Under the pieces are notes generated by a model that worked only from the letters and a program-made list of their open reading frames with translations, ran no database searches and was not told the DNA's origin. A stretch of 56,178 nt of DNA from the NCBI GenBank assembly GCA_038206725.1, contig JBBRAO010000022.1, forward strand, positions 1 through 56,178. Direction: 5' to 3'. This DNA is from JBAXXL01 sp038206725. Lineage in GTDB: Bacteria; Bacteroidota; Ignavibacteria; Kapaibacteriales; UBA2268. Shown here piece after piece: positions 1-8,554 of the stretch; position 1 is the stretch's first letter, and the number at the start of each line of letters is the position of its first letter. The translations under genes were made by a program, and so were the position numbers.

Positions 1-1
1 T

Positions 2-172
2 GGGGTTGATGAGCCAGCAGTAATCACAATCTACAACGCACTTGGCGAAATCGTGATGTTTGAATCTATTCATCCGCTAACTTCAAATCATCGAATGAAT
101 GTAGAGAGTTTACCGCGAGGGATTTATTTTATACGTATTGGCGATGAAGTGAGTAAATTTGCTAAGATGTAG
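2..172 (+). CDS. C-terminal end of a T9SS-secreted protein (5' truncated by window)
   Basis: The open frame runs from base 2 to the TAG at 170-172, giving 56 residues cut at the window start. It reads as a type A T9SS sorting domain: a strand containing 'ITIYNALGEIV', a central turn region, then 'LPRGIYFIRIGDE' and a short basic end (SKFAKM). Such tails direct proteins through the outer membrane by type IX secretion and are then removed. The passenger domain lies outside the window, so the cargo's function is unknown. A decayed relative of this tail is at 42209-42309. Confidence 0.7.
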   Translation, partial: GVDEPAVITIYNALGEIVMFESIHPLTSNHRMNVESLPRGIYFIRIGDEVSKFAKM

Positions 173-180
173 ATACTTAC

Positions 181-213
181 AACCTTCCGAAGGTTTGGAA
201 CCTGCGGAAGGTT
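181..213. repeat. Short inverted repeat after the T9SS cargo gene
   Basis: AACCTTCCG (181-189) and CGGAAGGTT (205-213) can form a 9-bp stem just downstream of the stop codon at 172. There is no T-tract, so it is either a weak 3' stem-loop or a member of the intergenic palindromic repeats seen elsewhere in the window. Confidence 0.5.
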
Positions 214-280
214 TAGTAAGATTAATTCCCAATCAAGTCGGGAATGATATTCGTCTTATTCTCATTCAAAGTTCATCCTC

Positions 281-414
281 GTGGGGCTGTCTCAAAACTC
301 TAATTGTTCAATTTTAGAACAGACGTGGGCGTCTATTCTACCATATTTATCAATGACATATTAGAACATACGCCCTCGTATGTTCATCAATATCAGAGTT
401 GTGAGACAGCCCCA
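281..414. repeat. MITE-like nested palindrome, 134 bp
   Basis: Imperfect 22-bp terminal inverted repeats (GTGGGGCTGTCTCAaAACTC at 281-300 and its complement ending at 414) enclose two 22-nt hairpins at 317-338 and 364-385. Each hairpin has a core stem ending in ACG/CGT and a 4-nt loop (TGGG or CCCT). The second hairpin is an imperfect reverse complement of the first, so the whole element is a large palindrome with two smaller ones inside. There is no coding capacity. It may be a non-autonomous transposon derivative (GGGCTGTCTCA-type ends occur on Bacteroidota insertion sequences, from memory) or a structured RNA element. Confidence 0.6.
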
Positions 415-456
415 CGCTTTTCTTATCCTCTCTGCGTATTTGAGTGAGTCTTCTCT

Positions 457-720
457 TTAGTTCTCTTCTGTATCCAATTCAATCAATCTTGCGGAAACAG
501 ATTTAACTAAATTCAATTTTCTTTCCATTTCCTTCATTTTTTCAACATCGCCCATCATTTCCAAGAACAACAAGCCCGATTGTGAGCAATTTTCTAATAC
601 ATCTTCGTGTAAACCAAGACGGGTTTTAATAAAGCATCCCCAACCGGTTAAGATTTTTTGTACTGTCTCTGCGGAATCCAAACGTGAACCAACTAGTACA
701 AGCATTACATTCTTTTTCAT
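457..720 (-). CDS. Small ACT-like regulator, iron-only hydrogenase system regulator (TM1266-like) family
   Basis: This 87-residue protein has an alternating strand/helix pattern expected of an ACT or NikR-C-like beta-alpha-beta-beta-alpha-beta fold: strand VMLVLVG, helix around residues 14-26, strand FIKTRLGLHE, strand LLFLEMM, helix VEKMKEMERKL, strand SVSARLIEL. Length and layout fit the TM1266 family, whose genes usually accompany [FeFe]-hydrogenase genes. An [FeFe]-hydrogenase operon is in this window but about 36 kb away, and no maturases are nearby. The family call rests on fold pattern and length; a generic ACT-fold protein remains possible. Confidence 0.55.
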   Translation of the reverse strand: MKKNVMLVLVGSRLDSAETVQKILTGWGCFIKTRLGLHEDVLENCSQSGLLFLEMMGDVEKMKEMERKLNLVKSVSARLIELDTEEN

Positions 721-813
721 AGCGCCCTCTTTGAGAGTTAATTAATAATTTGAATAAGATCTTAATGATTTATATTCTATATTACAAAAATAATAAAAAA
801 TATTAGATTAGCC

Positions 814-862
814 CAAAAAAAAGAGACCTCTTTGCGAAAAAAGAAGCCTCTTGTTTTTTTTA
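814..862 (-). terminator. Possible terminator of the FG-GAP cargo gene
   Basis: On the minus strand, an imperfect stem built from AAGAGG and its partner is followed by a run of eight T (A-run at 814-821 on plus). It sits just after the stop of the minus-strand gene ending at 877. The stem is interrupted, so the call is tentative. Confidence 0.4.
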
Positions 863-876
863 CACCTTTAAAAAAT

Positions 877-3609
877 TTATTGAACGATTATTTTTGTTGC
901 TTTTTGAGCATCCGAAGTTTTTAAAAGTATATAGTACATCCCCGGGGCGATATCGTTTCTCTCCAAAGTAAATACATTTTCACCTTTGTCCATATAACCG
1001 TTATGTACTTGATATATTTCTCTGCCATTTACATCAACCAAACTTAACTCCGCAAAACCGGAAATTGACATATAAGCATTGATTCTAACACTTTGGACTA
1101 AAATATTAGGGTTCACATTGATTAAAGTTTCCGAAGAATTTGTCAGATTGGAATTATCGCTGAACTGTTTGCCGGTTTCAAATGAACGAATTTCCGACCA
1201 GCCGCTTTTATCCAATTGTCCATAGGATTTTACGCGCCAATAGAAAACCCTGTTTGAATTGCAAATATTATCGGCTAATTTTATCGAAGTATATTCCTGT
1301 ATGCTATCTAAAACGACGTTATTAAATTCGTAATCCGTAGCCACTTGAATTTTATATTTCACTGTATATAGTGCTTTATCCCAAATCAAGTCTGTATTTT
1401 GAACGATTCCCATAGCATTTTCAGTTGGAAATAGCAAAACTGGTGGTATAATCTTGACAAATCTATTTTCATACCAAGCGATTTTGTTGTCAGATGCCGA
1501 CGCGGTAACAATATCCAAATCTCCGTCCTTGTCCATATCGGCTACTTGCAAAGCACCGGCACGCATCAATTTATTTTTAACAACCGAGGACGAAAATGCT
1601 CCACCAAAGTTATTAAACCATTTTACATCGCATCCCCACCACGAAGCACAAACTACTTCAGGTTTCCCTTGATTGTCTAAATTAGCCGCTATAACGGTTC
1701 GAGCACCGTCAACTTGGTTAGAAATCAAATGACGATAGAAGGTTTGCTTTCCGTCGTTTTCAAACCAATAGAGCTTGTCACCATTGAACGCTGTAGCTAA
1801 AATGTCTATATCACCGTCCAAATCCATATCTTCACAAAAAGCGCTCGAGGCATAATCTACATCAGTCGAGATTACCCTTTCAACGTAGTTATTGCCTCCG
1901 GTATTTTCAAACCACGAGACCTTATTATCTTCCCAAGAAGCGGTAACCAAATCCAAATCGCCATCTTTGTCCAAATCGCAAACTTTTACGCACTCTATAC
2001 CATTCGTATTATGGGTTATTACAACAGTTTGGAATTTGTAACCGCCCATATTTTTGTACCATATCACTTCATCACTGCCGTAATAAGCAACAACGATATC
2101 CAAATCGCCATCTTTGTCCAAATCCACAGTTTCGCACCAGCAAGGTCTGCGTTTTGTTTCGTTCATTTCATTTTTTCGGCTGAATGTATCAAGCAGAATG
2201 GTTTTGAATTTCATATTTCCTTGATTGATATGAAGAGCCACTTTGTTATCCCACCAAGAAACGCTTACCAAATCGAATAATCCGTCATTATTAAAATCTA
2301 CGGAATTCAATTTACGCAAACCTACTAACCCTTCTATTAGCACTCGTGGAGAATATTTTTTTGGATAAACATTTTCGTATAATACTATATTTTCACTATA
2401 ATACGATGCTCCAATAACATCCACATCGCCATCTTTGTCAAAATCACCTGTAACAAGGTCAATTGTGGAATACATTTGCGTGTTGATAATAGTATTTGTG
2501 AATTTGCCACCTTTGTTTTCGTGAAATACTATATTACCCAATCCATTTAGAGCTGGACCGGGACTAGCGGAAACAGCGTCCATATCGCCGTCTTTATCGA
2601 AATCTGTCGTTACAACGCAATGTGATTGCACAGCATTATTGAATATTGCTCTTTTTTGATAATTCCCCGGGCTGGTTGTCTCTATCCAATAAACTGTATT
2701 ATCCGAAAAAGAACTTACATAAATATCGTTGTCATTGTCTTTATCTATATCGGCAATTGACAAATAATAGGCACCGTTCACGCCTGCAATATTGCTATTA
2801 GTAAAATTGCCACTTCCATCGTTTTTTAAAAAACCAACTTGCGAGCTACCATACGCACACCAAATAATGTCCACATCACCATCTTTATCAAAATCTACCG
2901 GTTTTGCGCACATACATTGGCTTGAACTAATTACGTTTTGAGTTGAAAAGTTATATCCACCCTGATTCAAATGCAAATAAATAGCACCATCGTTCCAGGT
3001 CGCTGTAACAATATCCGGTAATCCATCTTTGTTTACATCGCCAAAGCTTATAAACCTATACCCATCACCAATAGCTGATGGAATGCTGTGCTTGGCGAAA
3101 TTCATATTCCCATTATTAATATATAGAGCAAGCTCTCCACCGTTTGAACCATAAACAATATCCATATCACCATCATTATCAATATCGTTTATACCACAAG
3201 CCCGTGTCCCGCCAGCGTTGCCTTCAATCAGTACTTCTTTATATTGTTCTGGACCTATATTTTCATAAACAATCACCTTAGAATCATTCCAGCAAGCAAT
3301 AACAAAATCATAATCCCCGTCTAAATCAAAATCTGCGGCGTGGATTGACCTTGCACCGCCTACATTATCACCTATTATATGACCAACATAATTATTAAAT
3401 CCCTTGTTTTCGAACCAAACGGCCATATCTTCAAATTTACTGCAAGCAACAATATCATTTAGACCATCTTTATTCACATCAACAATTTCGACGCAATCAG
3501 GACCATCGAATGGAAAATCAAGATAGTGTTGAGTATCGAATAATACTTCGCCAAATGCCGGATTCGCAAAGTACAACAATATGGTGATTAACAAAACAGC
3601 CTTTTTCAT
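877..3609 (-). CDS. Secreted FG-GAP/VCBS repeat protein with T9SS sorting domain
   Basis: The 910-residue protein has a signal peptide (MKKAVLLITILLYFANPAFG). About 14 FG-GAP-like repeats follow, each carrying a Ca-binding-type loop such as DFDKDGDVDV or DLDKDGDLDI. The thirteenth (NLDNQGKPEV) has lost most acidic ligands. Fourteen repeats would fit two seven-bladed propellers, which is inference. Next comes a fibronectin-III-like segment (around residues 725-825) and a C-terminal T9SS type A sorting domain (GMYYILLKTSD near the end). It is presumably exported by T9SS to the surface or medium, with an adhesive or ligand-binding role. It starts 4 nt after the stop of the upstream methyltransferase gene. 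Confidence 0.85.
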   Translation of the reverse strand: MKKAVLLITILLYFANPAFGEVLFDTQHYLDFPFDGPDCVEIVDVNKDGLNDIVACSKFEDMAVWFENKGFNNYVGHIIGDNVGGARSIHAADFDLDGDYDFVIACWNDSKVIVYENIGPEQYKEVLIEGNAGGTRACGINDIDNDGDMDIVYGSNGGELALYINNGNMNFAKHSIPSAIGDGYRFISFGDVNKDGLPDIVTATWNDGAIYLHLNQGGYNFSTQNVISSSQCMCAKPVDFDKDGDVDIIWCAYGSSQVGFLKNDGSGNFTNSNIAGVNGAYYLSIADIDKDNDNDIYVSSFSDNTVYWIETTSPGNYQKRAIFNNAVQSHCVVTTDFDKDGDMDAVSASPGPALNGLGNIVFHENKGGKFTNTIINTQMYSTIDLVTGDFDKDGDVDVIGASYYSENIVLYENVYPKKYSPRVLIEGLVGLRKLNSVDFNNDGLFDLVSVSWWDNKVALHINQGNMKFKTILLDTFSRKNEMNETKRRPCWCETVDLDKDGDLDIVVAYYGSDEVIWYKNMGGYKFQTVVITHNTNGIECVKVCDLDKDGDLDLVTASWEDNKVSWFENTGGNNYVERVISTDVDYASSAFCEDMDLDGDIDILATAFNGDKLYWFENDGKQTFYRHLISNQVDGARTVIAANLDNQGKPEVVCASWWGCDVKWFNNFGGAFSSSVVKNKLMRAGALQVADMDKDGDLDIVTASASDNKIAWYENRFVKIIPPVLLFPTENAMGIVQNTDLIWDKALYTVKYKIQVATDYEFNNVVLDSIQEYTSIKLADNICNSNRVFYWRVKSYGQLDKSGWSEIRSFETGKQFSDNSNLTNSSETLINVNPNILVQSVRINAYMSISGFAELSLVDVNGREIYQVHNGYMDKGENVFTLERNDIAPGMYYILLKTSDAQKATKIIVQ

Positions 3610-3612
3610 AAG

Positions 3613-4140
3613 CTATGCCTTTATCTTTTCGCAATATACTATATAATATGATGGATAAAATCTTCTTAGTAGTGGCCGAATTCCAAGCAATGTATGAGGG
3701 CATTTAAATGTTTTACCTTCTATCAACTTCCAACCGGTTTTTTCTAATAAACGGTTAAACTGACGTACTTCGAATTCGTGAAAGTGGCAATCCCAAGGCT
3801 CGTTATTGCTCCAATGCGAAGGTGAAAACCAAACATTTAGAGGTACAGAAGCAATTAGTTTATTTGCTTTAACATTTCTTAAAATGGTAAATGGATTGAA
3901 CAGATGCTCTATTATTTCAAATGCTGTAACAACCTGATATTCATCGCTTTTTACTATTTCAAAATCTATATCTAAATCAACTTCAGGAGCAGTGTTGCTC
4001 ACATTATAACCCATTGATTTTATCTGTTCTGAAAGTTCATTTGGAATTCCTAAATCCAAAATCTTCAAATCTTTGTTAATATGCTTATTTATAAAAGCGA
4101 TGGTTATATCGAATCTCTTTTGCAAATATTTATCAGCCAT
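3613..4140 (-). CDS. Class I SAM-dependent methyltransferase-like protein
   Basis: This 175-residue protein has the layout of a Methyltransf_11/23-type enzyme: strand plus SAM loop 'LKILDLGIPNEL' (residues 25-36), and a motif 'VTAFEIIEHLFNP' resembling the post-motif II region of SAM methyltransferases. The glycine-rich loop is poor (GIPNE rather than GxGxG) and the protein is short, so SAM binding is not assured. The substrate is unknown. It lies directly upstream of the FG-GAP cargo gene with almost no gap, so the two are probably co-transcribed. Confidence 0.6.
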   Translation of the reverse strand: MADKYLQKRFDITIAFINKHINKDLKILDLGIPNELSEQIKSMGYNVSNTAPEVDLDIDFEIVKSDEYQVVTAFEIIEHLFNPFTILRNVKANKLIASVPLNVWFSPSHWSNNEPWDCHFHEFEVRQFNRLLEKTGWKLIEGKTFKCPHTLLGIRPLLRRFYPSYYIVYCEKIKA

Positions 4141-4228
4141 ACTTTGTTTCTCCTAATAAAAATAAAATTTTAATAATTGCAAAATTATTAAAATTATATA
4201 TCTAAACCAAATTATTACAAAATATTTG

Positions 4229-4804
4229 TTACTTATTTTTGAAATCTATCCCCGAGACGAAAGCCTTTGTGTTTTTTAGCGATTCAAAGATTATATATTC
4301 TGTGGAAGGTATATTTGTCCTGCCTTTGTAAATAGTGTCGCAGTCTAAAACCACAGCGTAGTTAAAACCGTCATTTACCAATTTTATACGAATGGCATTC
4401 GAAAAGTCGTAGATGCAATTTACGGTAAATACCTCTTTTCCCTTATCCGTAATTCTGATTACTTTATTCGTGATATTTATACATAAAGCTCTAGGTGATT
4501 GGTATTCGAAAGGCACATCACGTAAACAAATGTTTAGGTTTTCACCAAAAAGGAAATTGAAGCCGAAATCCCACACCCCGTCCGTACTATTAACCGCTCT
4601 CAAGGAAACGCATCCATTTTCATTCAATGTAAAAGCATTATCATAATTAACTTCAGCATCGTGAATTGAGCGCATTTCAAATCCTTCTATCCTGTTTTGA
4701 CCCGAAATCTTATCCAAAGTAAATCGGTCAGGAACGCAGGAAACAAGAAGTAATAAGACCAACAAACAATGTATATGCATATTATTGTGTAAATCGTATT
4801 TCAT
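4229..4804 (-). CDS. Putative lipoprotein of unknown function
   Basis: The N-terminus carries a hydrophobic stretch ending in a lipobox (LLLVSC), so the mature protein is probably lipid-anchored. I recognise no domain in the roughly 165 mature residues; the pattern is beta-rich. Two starts are possible: ATG at 4804, overlapping the upstream gene by 23 nt, or ATG at 4780, just after that gene's TAA. The latter gives an N-terminus without a positive charge. Overlap with the upstream lipoprotein/barrel gene suggests translational coupling. Confidence 0.55.
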   Translation of the reverse strand: MKYDLHNNMHIHCLLVLLLLVSCVPDRFTLDKISGQNRIEGFEMRSIHDAEVNYDNAFTLNENGCVSLRAVNSTDGVWDFGFNFLFGENLNICLRDVPFEYQSPRALCINITNKVIRITDKGKEVFTVNCIYDFSNAIRIKLVNDGFNYAVVLDCDTIYKGRTNIPSTEYIIFESLKNTKAFVSGIDFKNK

Positions 4805-6167
4805 CGGGAAGCATTATCCTATCAGCAAAACCAATCGAAAAATTAAATATCACCTTTGATATTTCTTTATTACTGTTGTAACCGAGTGGCGAAAGATCAG
4901 CGCCAAAGTCTCCGGTTTTACCTACTGCATATTCCAATTTCGCGTTCATCGTGAACATCTCATTCAAGCGAATATTCATAGCAACGCCAATTTCCGCAAC
5001 TGTGGAAGGATAATAATTCAATTTTAAAAACGGGCGTGCTATAAGTGAATTGCCAATCAACGGTTTCCAATAACTGATTTCTATAGGCAGTAAACCGGCG
5101 AAAATTTGCTTCGATTCTTTCAGCGAAACAAAGTTAATCAACGATGTTCCCGCAGTAAACCGATAATCTCCGAAAGGTAAAATAATATGTGTTTTAGCAA
5201 TTTCCATCGAATAACCTGAAAACACCGCATTCAAATCCTTTCCGCTAAACATATTCAATCCAACATTTATTAAGCCGACATTCCAAGCCGAATGCTTGTG
5301 GTTTTTCCATTCCGTATTATAATCTTTCAAAGTATTTGTAAAATCAAATACCCCTACCCCAATTCCGAAATAAGGTGCTACAACTGTTTGCGCTGTACTG
5401 ACGAAGTCATTGTTTTGGATCTGTTGAGTTTTTTCCGAATTATAACCCATTACGATTCCGAGGTAAGTTCTTAAACACAATCCGCCATAAGAGCCAATAT
5501 CGAGTGAACCGGATAAATTGAGATAATTACTTGGGTACAGACCAACACCTCCTGATGCGCTTATACAAATATAAGGCAAAGTTTCTTTGAGGAAAAATCT
5601 TTTTTTAATATAGACCGGGAAATAACTGAACAGCATATCCTCCGCTTTTGAATTTGGCAGTATAAACTCAGCGGCATTTATTCCAATTGTCCAATTGGGT
5701 GAATCTTCAAACCAACGTAATCTATATTCTAAAATACCTAATCTATAAATCCCCCCGCCGAATATTTTGCCTTTTTCACCTCTATAAGTCAGGGAGAGCT
5801 TTTTTAATTCGGGGTACACCCCAAATAAGCCCGTTCCTATTCCATTACTACTACCATTTATTAAACCCACACCTTCGAAAAGCCCGGCTCTAATAAAAGC
5901 GGGGTAATGTCTGCTCTCAACGCTATCTCGGCTTATTTCAGTCCTTTTATGTATTTCACGGGTTTGAATTGGAGCCAAAACACCTTTGGCTTCCATTTCG
6001 TTTTTATCAGATGAATTATAAACGTATAATGAATCCTTTAAAGTAACCTTGTACAAATCACTTTCCGAGCGATTGAGCAAAGCGCAGGATTGTACTAACA
6101 ATCCGGCGGCAAATAATGTGATAATGAGCGTTAATCTATCTAATCCAGTTTTCATATTGATTTTCAA
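4782..6167 (-). CDS. Lipoprotein with beta-barrel-like C-terminal region, unknown function
   Basis: A 461-residue protein with an N-terminal hydrophobic segment and lipobox (LLVQSC), followed by a charged linker. From about residue 95 onward it shows alternating hydrophobic/aromatic strands and glycine turns typical of outer-membrane barrels. I do not recognise the family. The start (ATG at 6167, alternative at 6155) lies inside the 3' end of aroC, a 32-nt overlap. With the downstream lipoprotein it forms a tightly packed minus-strand run, so expression is probably linked to aroC although the functions look unrelated. Confidence 0.5.
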   Translation of the reverse strand: MKINMKTGLDRLTLIITLFAAGLLVQSCALLNRSESDLYKVTLKDSLYVYNSSDKNEMEAKGVLAPIQTREIHKRTEISRDSVESRHYPAFIRAGLFEGVGLINGSSNGIGTGLFGVYPELKKLSLTYRGEKGKIFGGGIYRLGILEYRLRWFEDSPNWTIGINAAEFILPNSKAEDMLFSYFPVYIKKRFFLKETLPYICISASGGVGLYPSNYLNLSGSLDIGSYGGLCLRTYLGIVMGYNSEKTQQIQNNDFVSTAQTVVAPYFGIGVGVFDFTNTLKDYNTEWKNHKHSAWNVGLINVGLNMFSGKDLNAVFSGYSMEIAKTHIILPFGDYRFTAGTSLINFVSLKESKQIFAGLLPIEISYWKPLIGNSLIARPFLKLNYYPSTVAEIGVAMNIRLNEMFTMNAKLEYAVGKTGDFGADLSPLGYNSNKEISKVIFNFSIGFADRIMLPDEIRFTQ

Positions 6168-7128
6168 GTAAAATTAAATCCGCTAATGCGATTGCGGTTA
6201 CCGCCTCGATAACAGCAGGTAGTCTTAGGGCAAAGCAAACATCGTGCCGCCCTATTATTTCCAAAGTTTCGATTTTATTGGTTCCTAAATTATAGGTTTT
6301 CTGGGGTTTACTAATTGAGGATGTCGGATGAGCGGCTACTCTGAACACTATTGGGTTACCATTTGCTATTCCGCCGTTTATACCTCCGGAATTATTTGTT
6401 TTCGTTTTACCCGAGGCGTTTAGAATAAGATCGTTATAAACAGATCCTTTCATTTCCGCTGAAGCAAATCCGCTACCAAATTCCACACCTTTTATCCCAG
6501 GAATTGAAAATAATATATGCGCCATAACCGATTCTACTGAATCAAAGAAAGGTTCACCCAAACCCATTGGAACATTATTAACGGTACATTCCAGAATCGC
6601 GCCCAAGGAATCGCCTTCGTTCTTTGCTTTTAGAAGTTCTTTCTCATAGTCGGCAAACCCACCGACAGAGATAATTTTGCAATTGATTTCGATACGTTTG
6701 ATTATTTTTTTAGCTATTACACCTGCGGCAACTAAAGCCGCCGTCAATCTACCACTAAAATGACCCCCACCCCGCAAATCAGAGAAGCCCTTATTTTTGT
6801 GTTGGGCTGTAAAGTCAGCGTGCCCGGGTCTATAATGTGTTGTAAATACCCCATAATCGCTCGAAGCGGCGTTTTTATTAGCTATCATTAACATTACCGG
6901 TGCTCCGGTAGTGAAATCCATATAAACGCCGGAGACGATGTTCACCGAGTCATCCTCTTTCCTTTCCGTTGTACCAACAGCACCCGGCTTCCTTTTGGAC
7001 ATATCCTTACGAAAGTCCTTCTCTGTAAGAAAAATGCCGCAAGGTATGCCATCAATAAGCACACCTACGGCATTTCCGTGAGATTCTCCAAAGATTTGGA
7101 TATTAAATATTGTTCCGAAACGATTCAT
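6136..7128 (-). CDS. aroC: Chorismate synthase
   Basis: Converts 5-enolpyruvylshikimate-3-phosphate to chorismate, the last shikimate-pathway step, using reduced FMN. The signatures are clear: start MNRFGTIFNIQIFGESHGNA with His17 in GESHG, KRKPGA, the second catalytic histidine in RPGHADFT (His103), the glycine-rich SDLRGGGHFSGR, and AAHPTSSI near the C-terminus. At 330 residues it is slightly shorter than many family members (about 350-390). Its 3' end overlaps the next gene by 32 nt. The upstream neighbour is the vWA-OmpA gene, 15 nt away. Confidence 0.95.
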   Translation of the reverse strand: MNRFGTIFNIQIFGESHGNAVGVLIDGIPCGIFLTEKDFRKDMSKRKPGAVGTTERKEDDSVNIVSGVYMDFTTGAPVMLMIANKNAASSDYGVFTTHYRPGHADFTAQHKNKGFSDLRGGGHFSGRLTAALVAAGVIAKKIIKRIEINCKIISVGGFADYEKELLKAKNEGDSLGAILECTVNNVPMGLGEPFFDSVESVMAHILFSIPGIKGVEFGSGFASAEMKGSVYNDLILNASGKTKTNNSGGINGGIANGNPIVFRVAAHPTSSISKPQKTYNLGTNKIETLEIIGRHDVCFALRLPAVIEAVTAIALADLILLENQYENWIR

Positions 7129-7143
7129 AAATAGTCCGGTTAA

Positions 7144-8472
7144 TTATTCTGACACTATTACCAATTCCGTTCTTCTATTCAAACGTCTGCCTTCATCAGT
7201 TGAGTTCGAGGCTATTGGTTGTTTTTCACCGTAGCCTTTTGTTTTAATTCTATGTGCGTCGATGCCTTTGCCGATTAAATAATTTTTTACGCTTTCAGCC
7301 CTTTTCAAGGATAAAGCATAATTCACTTCACTTGAACCGACAACATCGGTATGACCTTCGACAAGCAAAGCAATGTTAGGTTTTTTAATCAGGAAATCAG
7401 CTATTAAACTTAATTCAGGAACTGATTCCGGCAATGCCGCGCTTGCGGTTGCAAAAAGCAGATTTTCAATTATCAACTTGCGGCCAAGACTGGTTAAAGA
7501 GACATTTCTCTTTATCCAACGTTGGGTTTCAGGTTCAAAAAGCGATATCTCAATAGAATCAGGGATTGCTTCCTCGTCGCTTCTGTAAGTCATCAGATAG
7601 ATATTTGAAAATCTACTGGTGAAAAAACTTAATGTTTGTGAGAACGGTGATGTGATATCGTAAGTACTTCCTCTGGTTTTCAATGATATATCAAGATATT
7701 GCGTTAACCTACTCGGTACAATCGAAAACAATCTCACTTGATTTTGCTGAAGCATAGTTATTATAGACTCGGTATTTTGGTTGGTTGAACCGTCACCTTC
7801 TTCATAAACTTGATGATATGGCGCATCTGTAACAATTATAAATATCTTATTCGCGTATTCTCGAAATTTAATTTTGTTAACCCCAGCCTTTATTGCCTCC
7901 AAGGCATTCTCTTTTGTATCTCCGCCTAACTCACAAACGATTCCGTTCAACCAACTTTTAAACTGTTCGACATTGCTTATTGGTTGATATATATTCTCCA
8001 CTACGTCCGAAAATAAAATCATTCCTAAGCGATAATCAATTTTTGCTGAACCTAATTTTTTTGTGAATTCAATGATATTATCTTTAATTTGATTCATATT
8101 CATTTGCATCGTCGCTGTCTTGTCAAGTATAAAAACAAAATCTACCGGAGTATCTTCGGTAGTTTTTATCTTCTCGACCTTCAAAACTTTTTTTTGCTTT
8201 CCGGCTTCATAAATCATCAAATCTTCGGCTTTCAAGGTATCAATTGGTTCCCCGTTTTTCTTGAAAGCTTCAAAGTAAATCGTTACGTCGGGTAGATGCG
8301 TTACATTTACTTTGTTTATTGTGATTAATATATCTCCCTCTTCAGCAGTAATCTTCGCGTCCTTCAATACTTCCGCCGCCCTATCAGGCTTTGGCTCCAC
8401 TTTTTTAATTTGCGCGGAGCTCGTAAAAGTTATTAAAAAACAAAGAAGAATACTAAAAATATAAAACTTCAT
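7144..8472 (-). CDS. von Willebrand A domain protein with C-terminal OmpA-like domain
   Basis: A 442-residue exported protein: signal peptide ending around residue 20, a beta-rich segment (45-105), a vWA domain (about 110-320) and an OmpA-like peptidoglycan-binding domain (about 345-440). The latter has VEGHTD, the LSLKRAESVKNYL helix and RRLNRRTE. The MIDAS motif reads D117-x-T119-x-T121 instead of D-x-S-x-S, a conservative change that might alter metal binding. OmpA domains tether proteins to peptidoglycan, and vWA domains usually mediate protein contacts. It lies downstream of the barrel genes, past a probable terminator. Confidence 0.8.
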   Translation of the reverse strand: MKFYIFSILLCFLITFTSSAQIKKVEPKPDRAAEVLKDAKITAEEGDILITINKVNVTHLPDVTIYFEAFKKNGEPIDTLKAEDLMIYEAGKQKKVLKVEKIKTTEDTPVDFVFILDKTATMQMNMNQIKDNIIEFTKKLGSAKIDYRLGMILFSDVVENIYQPISNVEQFKSWLNGIVCELGGDTKENALEAIKAGVNKIKFREYANKIFIIVTDAPYHQVYEEGDGSTNQNTESIITMLQQNQVRLFSIVPSRLTQYLDISLKTRGSTYDITSPFSQTLSFFTSRFSNIYLMTYRSDEEAIPDSIEISLFEPETQRWIKRNVSLTSLGRKLIIENLLFATASAALPESVPELSLIADFLIKKPNIALLVEGHTDVVGSSEVNYALSLKRAESVKNYLIGKGIDAHRIKTKGYGEKQPIASNSTDEGRRLNRRTELVIVSE

Positions 8473-8484
8473 AGAACACCTAAT

Positions 8485-8536
8485 TTTTTAAAAAATCCCT
8501 ACCCGGCAGTATCGAGTGCTGTTTCGGGTAGGGGAT
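8485..8536 (-). terminator. Intrinsic terminator after the two barrel genes
   Basis: On the minus strand a strong stem (TCCCCTACCCG pairing with CGGGTAGGGA) is followed by six T. It separates the 14226-8555 transcript from the vWA-OmpA gene. Some readthrough is possible because the same-strand run continues. Confidence 0.75.
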
Positions 8537-8554
8537 TACTTTTCTACGACTAAT

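Noticed and set aside
8089..8295. Plus-strand ORF opposite the vWA-OmpA gene
   Set aside because: Lies fully inside a well-supported minus-strand gene, has no recognisable domain and no start signal.
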